Origin: Mucilaginibacter gotjawali
Lineage (GTDB): Bacteria > Bacteroidota > Bacteroidia > Sphingobacteriales > Sphingobacteriaceae
NCBI RefSeq assembly: GCF_002355435.1
Contig: NZ_AP017313.1
Span: forward strand, 1,240,001-1,304,000
Direction of reading: 5' to 3'
DNA length: 64,000 nt
In this document: positions 58,476 to 64,000 of the stretch, piece by piece
How positions within the stretch are numbered: the first letter of the stretch is position 1
Layout: each line of letters opens with the position of its first letter
Position numbers and translations under genes: made by a program
Notes under the pieces: model-generated
Told to the model about the DNA's origin: nothing
Seen by the model: only the letters and a program-made list of their open reading frames with translations
Databases searched by the model: none

Positions 58476-59381
58476 ATGATGAAAACGTTACGTTCAATTA
58501 CCTGCCTGTTTATATTAGTTTTAGCCGCTAACCTTTCTTTCGGGCAAAATAAAATGGTTGTTTATCAAACGGATTTTGGCTTGAAGGATGGCGCCGTATC
58601 CGAAATGAAGGGTGTAGCGATGGAAGTTTCGCCGGATTTGAAATTATTCGACCTTACCCATGAAATTCCCGCATTCAATGACTGGGAGGCTGCTTACCGC
58701 CTTGAACAAACCGTGAAATATTGGCCGTCAGGTACTGTATTTGTATCGGTGGTTGATCCCGGCGTGGGTACGTCCCGTAAATCGGTGGTTTTAAAAACCA
58801 AATCAGGTCATTTTATTGTTACCCCTGATAATGGCACCCTAACCCTTATCGCTAAATCATTAGGTATCGCTGAACTAAGGGAAATAGATGAATCGGTAAA
58901 CCGCAGAAAAGGCTCTGAAAAATCAAATACCTTTCACGGCCGCGACGTTTATAGTTATACCGGCGCCCGCCTGGCAGCCGGGGTAATTACTTTTGAGCAG
59001 GTGGGCCCGGTACTTCCGCCAACTGTAGTAAGCATTCCATTCCAGGAAGCGGCGCTTGAAGGTAAAACAATTAAAGGTAATATCCCCGCGCTGGATGTGC
59101 AGTACGGCAACATATGGACCAATATCCCCGATACCCTTTTTAATCAGTTAAAACCCAAATATGGCGATATGGTACATGTGGTGGTATCTTATAAGGGCCA
59201 GGAAAAATATACCGGCGATATGCCATATACCAATACTTTTGGCGCCGTTGCCCAAGGCAAACCATTGGCGTATATCAACAGCCTTTTTCAGGTTTCGTTC
59301 GCCTTAAACATGGGCGATTTTGCCAAAGCTTATCACCTGGCCAGCGGCGCCGACTGGAGCGTAGCCGTAAGTTTACGTTAA
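58476..59381 (+). CDS. SAM hydroxide adenosyltransferase (DUF62)-like protein with a signal peptide
   Basis: A 301-residue protein beginning with a clear signal peptide (MMKTLRSITCLFILVLAANL, then SFGQ). The rest matches the SAM hydrolase/fluorinase-like fold: YQTDFGLKDGAVSEMKGV, VVDPGVGTSRKSVVLKTKSG, TPDNGTLTLIAKSLG, NTFHGRDVYSYTGARLAAGV, and the C-terminal domain with TNTFGAVAQGKPLAYINS. The cytoplasmic family hydrolyses SAM to adenosine and methionine. Export to the periplasm raises the question of which adenosyl substrate it meets. Confidence 0.8.
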   Translation: MMKTLRSITCLFILVLAANLSFGQNKMVVYQTDFGLKDGAVSEMKGVAMEVSPDLKLFDLTHEIPAFNDWEAAYRLEQTVKYWPSGTVFVSVVDPGVGTSRKSVVLKTKSGHFIVTPDNGTLTLIAKSLGIAELREIDESVNRRKGSEKSNTFHGRDVYSYTGARLAAGVITFEQVGPVLPPTVVSIPFQEAALEGKTIKGNIPALDVQYGNIWTNIPDTLFNQLKPKYGDMVHVVVSYKGQEKYTGDMPYTNTFGAVAQGKPLAYINSLFQVSFALNMGDFAKAYHLASGADWSVAVSLR

Positions 59382-59438
59382 CGTACCCCATTATTTTTTT
59401 AACTTGAGGATATTAGTTTTTGAGCCGTCAACTTTTTC

Positions 59439-59523
59439 ACCGACACTTTGTTGCCACTTACCGACATGTTTAAATATGCCGCCAGTTTTTGTTTGGGATA
59501 CATATAATGTTACCTTAGTTTTG
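59439..59523 (+). promoter_or_regulatory. ACCGACA direct repeats and -7 box before LiaF-like gene 2
   Basis: ACCGACA at 59439-59445 and 59460-59466 (21-base step) and TAGTTTTG at 59516-59523. The distance from second repeat to -7 box is identical to that at 56708, and the distance to the ATG is nearly so. Confidence 0.75.
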
Positions 59524-59547
59524 GATAAGATTTAATATAGGATAATA

Positions 59548-60357
59548 ATGGATAACGATATAAAATATACCAACAATCCCCGCAATGGCAAAGCCCTGGT
59601 GGGGGTTATTCTGCTTATGGTTGGGGCTATTCTGCTGCTTCAGCAATACATCATACCAGGCTGGGTTAAACTTTGGCCCCTGTGGTTAATTGGCTGGGGT
59701 GTTTTTACAGGCGCCAAAAGCAATTTTCAAAAAAATTCATTTTTTGTGTTAGTGGGTTTGGGTGTTGTGTTTTTATTTACCGAAAACATCCATAACGCCG
59801 GAGGTTTTATCTGGCCGCTGGGGATCATCTCGTTTGGGTTATGGATGATATTAAGGCGCCGTAATACCTATGATAAAGATTACTGGAAAAAACACTATAG
59901 CTATAAATGGGACCCTTCCGCTTCGGCAAGTGCCGTGGGCGGCACGCCTCCTGTTGAAGAAGTGAACTATACCGAGGTTCCTCCAAAAGAGACCTATTCG
60001 GGCTATGCACACGCCGGTGATGATTACCTGGATGCGGTATCCGTTTTTGGCGGGGTTAAAAAAACCATTCTTTCAAAGGATTTTAAGGGCGGCGAGATCG
60101 TTAATATTTTTGGCGGGGCCGAGCTGGATTTTACCCAGGCGGATATCAACGGCCGGGTGATCATTGATATCACCCAGATCTTTGGCGGAACGAAGATCAT
60201 CGTCCCTTCGCATTGGCAGGTAGTGTCAGACCTTGCCGCGGTTTTTGCTTCGGTAGATGATAAAAGGATGAAAACTACTGCGTCGCCCAATAGCGAAAAA
60301 GTACTGGTACTTAAAGGTGTTTCCATATTTGCGGGAGTAGATGTAAGGAGTTTCTGA
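59548..60357 (+). CDS. LiaF-like protein 2 (membrane domain plus C-terminal beta domain)
   Basis: A 269-residue protein. The first 110 residues repeat the four-helix LiaF membrane domain (ALVGVILLMVGAILLLQQY, GGFIWPLGIISFGLWMILRR). A charged linker leads to a C-terminal beta-helix-like domain (DAVSVFGGVKKTILSKDFKG, VNIFGGAELDFTQADINGRV, TQIFGGTKIIVPSHWQV) as in LiaF/YvqF cell-wall-antibiotic response proteins. Just downstream lies a LytS/LytTR pair, which this protein may inhibit or sense with. An S23 cassette begins four bases after the stop. Confidence 0.85.
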   Translation: MDNDIKYTNNPRNGKALVGVILLMVGAILLLQQYIIPGWVKLWPLWLIGWGVFTGAKSNFQKNSFFVLVGLGVVFLFTENIHNAGGFIWPLGIISFGLWMILRRRNTYDKDYWKKHYSYKWDPSASASAVGGTPPVEEVNYTEVPPKETYSGYAHAGDDYLDAVSVFGGVKKTILSKDFKGGEIVNIFGGAELDFTQADINGRVIIDITQIFGGTKIIVPSHWQVVSDLAAVFASVDDKRMKTTASPNSEKVLVLKGVSIFAGVDVRSF

Positions 60358-60361
60358 GGGG

Positions 60362-60398
60362 AGTCCGAAAGTCGGGAAAGTCGGAAAAGTCCGAAAGA
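60362..60398. repeat. Left inverted arm of S23 cassette 2 (family A)
   Basis: Thirty-seven bases of GTCCGAAA words starting four bases after the LiaF-like stop. They match the reverse complement of 60829-60865 at 36 of 37 positions. Confidence 0.9.
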
Positions 60399-60453
60399 AA
60401 AAATCAGGGAGTTAAGAAGTTAAACAGTCTAATTCATTTTCAAGATCCCACAA

Positions 60454-60867
60454 ATGAGTTTTAAGTTTGAAAAACTAATTGTTTGGCAAAAGGCAGTAGA
60501 ACTTGCAGCTGATGTACATGACCTGACACGGGCGTTTCCTAAAGAGGAGCTGTTTATTTTAACAGCGCAAATAAAAAGGGCAGCAGATTCAGTTTCATTA
60601 AATATTGCAGAGGGTTCAACGGGTCAGTCGAATGCTGAATTTAATAAGTTCCTAGGGTATGCATTACGTTCGAATATTGAAGTTGTAGGTTGTTTATTTC
60701 TGGCACAAAAGCGAAACATGATCGAGCCAGATGATTTTACAAAATTATATCATCAATGCGAAGAGATTTTAGCGATGTTAAATGCTCTGCGCAAAACGCT
60801 TAAAGAAAAAATTAAACCGTTTTTCCTGTCTTTCGGACTTTTCCGACTTTCCGGACTTTCGGACTAA
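60454..60867 (+). CDS. Four-helix-bundle protein, S23 / 23S rRNA-intervening-sequence family, copy 2
   Basis: A 137-residue relative of the gene at 54188: FKFEKLIVWQKAVELAADVH, FILTAQIKRAADSVSLNIAE, NIAEGSTGQSNAEFNKFLGY and LRSNIEVVGCLFLAQKR. The final residues (SFGLFRLSGLSD) and the stop codon come from the right inverted arm (60829-60865), so the arm is part of the gene. The arms belong to family A here and to family B in copy 1. The cassette separates a LiaF-like gene from its LytS kinase. Confidence 0.9.
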   Translation: MSFKFEKLIVWQKAVELAADVHDLTRAFPKEELFILTAQIKRAADSVSLNIAEGSTGQSNAEFNKFLGYALRSNIEVVGCLFLAQKRNMIEPDDFTKLYHQCEEILAMLNALRKTLKEKIKPFFLSFGLFRLSGLSD

Positions 60868-61106
60868 AAAAAACACTTAAAGAGAAAAATTAAACCGTTT
60901 TTCCTGTCTTTCGGACTTTTCCGACTTTCCGGACTTTCGGACAAAAAAAAACACTCAAAGAGAAAAATTAAACCGTTTTTCCTGTCTTTCGGACTTTTCC
61001 GACTTTCCGGACTTTCGGACTAAAAAAAACACTTAAAGAGAAAAATTAAACCGTTTTTCCTGTCTTTCGGACTTTTCCGACTTTCCGGACTTTCGGACTA
61101 AAAACC
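60796..61106. repeat. Four tandem copies of a 77-78-bp unit: S23 gene end plus right arm
   Basis: Units start at 60796, 60873, 60951 and 61029. Each carries ACACTTAAAGAGAAAAATT, a TTAAACCGTTTTTCCTGTC core and the right arm. Copy 1 encodes the end of the S23-type gene. Copy 4 ends at the LytS kinase ATG (61107). Confidence 0.92.
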
Positions 61107-62138
61107 ATGACAATAACATACAGTAATACAAAGCTATACGGGACGTTTGCAGCGTGCGGGCTCATTTGGGCCCTGGGGCAAACATACTATATCCATAGTT
61201 TTGGGTTTTTATGGTTTATTGCCGTTACCGATGGTTTAGTGAATACCATACTGCTTTCCGCCGCTTGCTGGCTCATCAACAATAACCTGCGTTATTACCA
61301 GCCGGGCAAAGGCAGTTACATCAATATTTTAATTTGGTGTGCCGCGTTGGCTACAGTTTGCACCCTGGGTTGCCGCTGGCTGCTGCCCTTGTTAACCACC
61401 GGCGATGCCTTTATCCAGTTTTTAATCAATTCTGTTTACATGCGCGGTTTTATCGACTTTTTGGCGATAGGCTGGATGGCCATGATCAGTATTATTTATT
61501 ACTCGCAGATCGATCAGAAAGAAAACGAAAAGCGCAAGGCCGAAGCTGAAAAGCTGGCCCGTGATGCCGAACTATATAATTTAAGGCAGCAGTTGCAGCC
61601 CCACTTCCTGTTTAATAGTTTAAATTCTATCAACGCGCTTATTGGTTTTAAACCCGATGAAGCCCGTCGCATGATCCACCAGCTTTCGGATTTTTTACGC
61701 GGTACTTTAAAAAAGGACGATCAACTGCAGGTGCCCCTGGCTGATGAACTGACGCATTTAAACCTGTATCTTGATATTGAAAAAGTACGTTTTGGCCACC
61801 GCCTGCAAACGGAGATCAGTTGTGACGAAAGCAGCAGCGCCGCCCTGTTACCTTCGCTGCTATTACAGCCTATTGTTGAAAACGCCATCAAATTCGGCTT
61901 GTACGATACAACCGGCGATGTAGTGGTAAGCATCAGGGCCGAAATGGAGGGCAACTTTTTGATCCTGATGGTGCAAAATCCTTATGATCCGCAAACCTCC
62001 AGGCCCAAACAAGGTACGGGTTTTGGCTTAAGAGGGGTACAGCGCAGGTTATATTTGTTATTTGCACGAAATGATTTGATTGAAACTCACGCAAATGATA
62101 ATATATTTACAACCATTATTAAAGTACCGCAGTTGTAA
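61107..62138 (+). CDS. LytS/YehU-type sensor histidine kinase
   Basis: A 343-residue kinase with four predicted helices in the first 135 residues and the His_kinase domain after that. The phosphorylation motif is LRQQLQPHFLFNSLNSI with H166. The ATP lid has LLLQPIVENAIKFGLYD and GTGFGLRGVQRRLYLLF. It forms a two-component pair with the LytTR regulator, which starts four bases later. Signal unknown; the LiaF-like gene nearby suggests envelope stress. Confidence 0.93.
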   Translation: MTITYSNTKLYGTFAACGLIWALGQTYYIHSFGFLWFIAVTDGLVNTILLSAACWLINNNLRYYQPGKGSYINILIWCAALATVCTLGCRWLLPLLTTGDAFIQFLINSVYMRGFIDFLAIGWMAMISIIYYSQIDQKENEKRKAEAEKLARDAELYNLRQQLQPHFLFNSLNSINALIGFKPDEARRMIHQLSDFLRGTLKKDDQLQVPLADELTHLNLYLDIEKVRFGHRLQTEISCDESSSAALLPSLLLQPIVENAIKFGLYDTTGDVVVSIRAEMEGNFLILMVQNPYDPQTSRPKQGTGFGLRGVQRRLYLLFARNDLIETHANDNIFTTIIKVPQL

Positions 62139-62141
62139 TAT

Positions 62142-62882
62142 ATGAAACGCGCATTAATTATTGACGATGAGCCTTTGGCCAGGATGGTGGTTAGGGAGTA
62201 TTTGCAGGATTTTAGCCAGATAGAAGTGATCCAGGAATGTGGCGATGGCTTTGAGGGCCTTAAGGCTATTCAACAGTACCAGCCCGACCTGATCTTCCTT
62301 GACGTGCAGATGCCCAAGATCAACGGCTTTGAAATGCTGGAACTGGTAGAGCAGCAGCCAGCCGTAATTTTTACCACTGCCTTTGATGAATATGCCATCA
62401 AAGCCTTCGAGGCCCACGCGGTTGATTATCTTTTAAAACCTTTTAATAAAGACCGCTTTAACAAAGCGATTGAAAAATACCTGGCCCAGGCGCCAAATGC
62501 CCCTTCGCCTAAAAAGACAGAGGAGATACTGGAAGCCGCCAATTCGCCGGCACAGCATGAGCGGATTGTGGTAAAAACAGGCACCAAGGTGAAGATCATC
62601 CCCGTTCAGGACGTACAATACCTTGCGGCTGATGACGACTACGTTAGCGTTTACACCGCCGAGGGTTCTTTCCTGAAAAATAAAACCATGAACTTTTTTG
62701 AGCAAACGCTCGACCCACGGTATTTTGTACGCGTACATCGTTCGTACATGATCGCTATCCAGCAGATCACCCGGATCGATCCTTACGAAAAAGACGCCCA
62801 CCTGGCCATCCTTAAATCAGGCGCCAAAATACCGGTGAGCAAAACCGGCTATGTGAAACTGAAGCAGGTGCTGGGTATATAG
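62142..62882 (+). CDS. LytTR-family response regulator
   Basis: A 246-residue regulator: receiver domain with D8-D9, D54 in FLDVQMP and K99 in YLLKPF, a short linker, and a LytTR DNA-binding domain (about 140-246) with VQYLAADDDYVSVYTAEGSF, FVRVHRSYMIAIQQITRI and ISVSKTGYVKLKQVL-type end. LytTR domains bind pairs of direct repeats spaced about two helical turns, as found before both LiaF-like genes (ACCGACA, 21-base step). Confidence 0.94.
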   Translation: MKRALIIDDEPLARMVVREYLQDFSQIEVIQECGDGFEGLKAIQQYQPDLIFLDVQMPKINGFEMLELVEQQPAVIFTTAFDEYAIKAFEAHAVDYLLKPFNKDRFNKAIEKYLAQAPNAPSPKKTEEILEAANSPAQHERIVVKTGTKVKIIPVQDVQYLAADDDYVSVYTAEGSFLKNKTMNFFEQTLDPRYFVRVHRSYMIAIQQITRIDPYEKDAHLAILKSGAKIPVSKTGYVKLKQVLGI

Positions 62883-62886
62883 TTTG

Positions 62887-63060
62887 ATTTCGCCTGCCTG
62901 CCGCAGGCAGGGAATTCGGAATTTCGGTTTCGGAATTAAAATTGGAGGATTAAAAATTAGATTTTCCATGGGTGTCATCCTGAGGCTCTCGAAGGATGTG
63001 CACAAAGGCCTTGCCGACCAATGCTTCGACAAGCTCAGCATGACAGCCGTGTTTTTACCC
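62887..63060. repeat. GCCTGCCTGCCGCAGG and CTCGAAGGATG-type repeats
   Basis: A GCCTGCCTGCCGCAGGCAGG palindrome (62891-62910) is followed by TCGGAATTTCGG words. At 62974-63046 GTGTCATCCTGAGGCTCTCG and its inverted partner GCTTCGACAAGCTCAGCATG form a hairpin repeat that is common in related genomes by my recollection. No gene. Confidence 0.6.
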
Positions 63061-63081
63061 TGGGAAAAACTTGCCTTTTCT

Positions 63082-63159
63082 TTTAATGCAATAAAGTTGC
63101 ATTAAATAAGTTTAGACAAATAATACTAACCTAAAATTATTTGTCGTATGTCTAAACTT
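63082..63159 (+). promoter_or_regulatory. Stacked inverted repeats over the start of the L,D-transpeptidase gene
   Basis: Palindrome one: TTTAATGCAA (63082-63091), five bases, TTGCATTAAA (63097-63106). Stem two: GACAAATAA (63115-63123) with TTATTTGTC (63137-63145). Stem three: AAGTTTAGACA (63108-63118) with TGTCTAAACTT (63149-63159), which covers the start codon. Stems two and three share GACA and exclude each other. Confidence 0.5.
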
Positions 63160-63852
63160 ATCCTCGGGGTGCTGCTGTCGCTATTTTTATTTAACCCCAA
63201 AAATAACCTGCCGGATAGTAAACTGGCCAAAGATGTTCGCATAAAAATATGGCCCAAACTGCAAAGCGAATTAGGCGATAAAGGCCTCGATATCAAGTCG
63301 GATTTATACCTCAGGATCTTTAAAGATGAAACTGTAATGGAGATCTGGATAAAGTCGGGCCGCGAATACCAGTTTTTTAAAAGCTACAACATTTGCTATT
63401 TCTCGGGCGGCCTGGGCACCAAAACCCGATCGGGAGACGGAAAGAGCCCGGAAGGGTTTTATGCCATTACGCCCGGTCAGTTGTACCCGTTGAGTACTTA
63501 TTACCTGGCCATCAATATCGGTTACCCCAACAAGCTCGAAAAATTAAAAGGCTATACCGGCGATGCCATTATGATACACGGGCACTGTGCCTCCATCGGC
63601 TGTTACGCCATGACGAACGATGGCATAGAAGAAATTTACACGCTGGTTTATAAAAACTTTGAAGCCGGCCGGCAAAAAATACAGCTGGATATATTCCCCT
63701 TCAGGATGAACCCTGAGCATTTAAAAAAATATGCTGCCAGTTCATATTTGCCCTTTTGGAAAAGCATGAAACCGGGGTACGACCTGTTTGAGAAAAATCA
63801 TATTCCGGCGGTTGCTGCAATTAAAAATCAGCACTACATCTTTAACCATTAA
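63148..63852 (+). CDS. YafK-like L,D-transpeptidase family protein
   Basis: A 234-residue protein with a hydrophobic start (MSKLILGVLLSLFLFNPKNN) acting as a signal or anchor. The YkuD centre is GDAIMIHGHCASIGCYAMTN, with His and the nucleophile Cys in the H-G-x-C-x-S-x-G-C order typical of YafK-like members. KTRSGDGKSPEGFYAITPGQ is the second family motif. It acts on the peptidoglycan in the periplasm, possibly cleaving or forming lipoprotein-wall links. The start region is covered by alternative hairpins. Confidence 0.88.
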   Translation: MSKLILGVLLSLFLFNPKNNLPDSKLAKDVRIKIWPKLQSELGDKGLDIKSDLYLRIFKDETVMEIWIKSGREYQFFKSYNICYFSGGLGTKTRSGDGKSPEGFYAITPGQLYPLSTYYLAINIGYPNKLEKLKGYTGDAIMIHGHCASIGCYAMTNDGIEEIYTLVYKNFEAGRQKIQLDIFPFRMNPEHLKKYAASSYLPFWKSMKPGYDLFEKNHIPAVAAIKNQHYIFNH

Positions 63853-64000
63853 TACATTGAATACATTATTGTCCGGATTGTACAATCAAGTATCCGGTAT
63901 AAGCCAAAAAATGTACAGAAAAATAGTCACCGTGTATGGTTGTCTTTTATTCCTATTAAATTAAGCTAATATTAGCGCTGCTGGCATATACTTTGCAAAA
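63853..64000. other. Terminal spacer with no gene
   Basis: The last 148 bases are AT-rich. TACTTTGC near 63990 resembles a -7 box and may belong to a gene beyond the window. No hairpin terminator for the L,D-transpeptidase was found. Confidence 0.4.

Noticed and set aside
60829..61100. The TCTTTCGGAC tandem as a regulatory binding array for the LytS gene
   Set aside because: The units copy the S23 gene end and arm, so duplication of the cassette end explains them better.

Overview
The window looks like a chromosomal segment of a Sphingobacteriaceae-type Bacteroidota, most like Mucilaginibacter or Pedobacter. This is judged from gene families and layout, because no rRNA or taxonomic marker is present. 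The signs are stand-alone RRM protein, DUF2723/GT117, DUF5995, DUF6515, LytS/LytTR pairs, AraC-cupin regulators, lipoproteins with a Cys-Lys-Lys start, weak Shine-Dalgarno signals, and -7 boxes of the form TAnnTTTG. No tRNA, rRNA or CRISPR array was seen.

Layout. 1-15 kb: an AraC regulator divergent from a PhyH-type oxygenase, an RRM protein, a CPBP protease, an L,D-transpeptidase, an S24-type repressor, several small membrane ORFs, a DUF5995 gene, a frameshifted carboxypeptidase-regulatory-domain gene, GNAT and HTH genes, a DUF47 PhoU-like gene and a DUF6515 protein. 15.3-17.2 kb: a group II intron sitting directly behind the DUF6515 terminator. 17.7-23.8 kb: a complete phosphate-uptake operon (porin, pstS, pstC, pstA, pstB, phoU) with a Pho-box-like repeat upstream. 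24-29 kb: a DoxX-like membrane protein, a CxxCH lipoprotein and four tandem small lipoproteins. 29.5-33.5 kb: an arsenic operon (arsR, arsM, acetyltransferase, two arsC, acr3) with the same candidate operator in front of arsR and of arsM. 33.5-41.3 kb: an orphan gene bracketed by related palindromes, two RibD-like reductases, DUF4241, a DUF6891-like lipoprotein and a GT117 gene split by a frameshift.

42-50 kb is an accessory zone. It holds two RHS tip fragments, each followed by a candidate immunity gene, one intact REP-associated (Y1/HUH) transposase between perfect 23-bp inverted repeats, a truncated copy of that element, and two IS110 transposases next to the same repeat. 50.7-64 kb: a RemB/Wzi-like barrel protein, a receiver-only regulator, the agmatine-to-putrescine pair (aguB, aguA), a HigBA toxin-antitoxin pair, two LiaF-like membrane genes, an exported SAM-hydrolase-like protein, a LytS/LytTR two-component pair and a second L,D-transpeptidase.

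The most interesting pattern lies between the genes. Many spacers are filled by families of short word-like repeats (GTCCGAAA, TCCATGGACCATGG, TTACGAATTACGA, GTCATTAGGTCATTA, CCTGAAAGGGCGTAA and others). Most are arranged as inverted arms around a variable core, and many start only a few bases after a stop codon. Two of these inverted pairs enclose a gene for a four-helix-bundle protein of the 23S rRNA-intervening-sequence (S23) family: 54054-54584 between aguB and aguA, and 60362-60865 between a LiaF-like gene and its LytS kinase. This matches the plan of rRNA intervening sequences (ORF between complementary arms), but here the elements lie between protein genes. I propose that the S23-type cassettes are full-length elements and that the dispersed arms are their gene-less relatives.

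A second pattern is four probable frameshifts, each repairable by adding one base to a homopolymer. These may be sequence errors.
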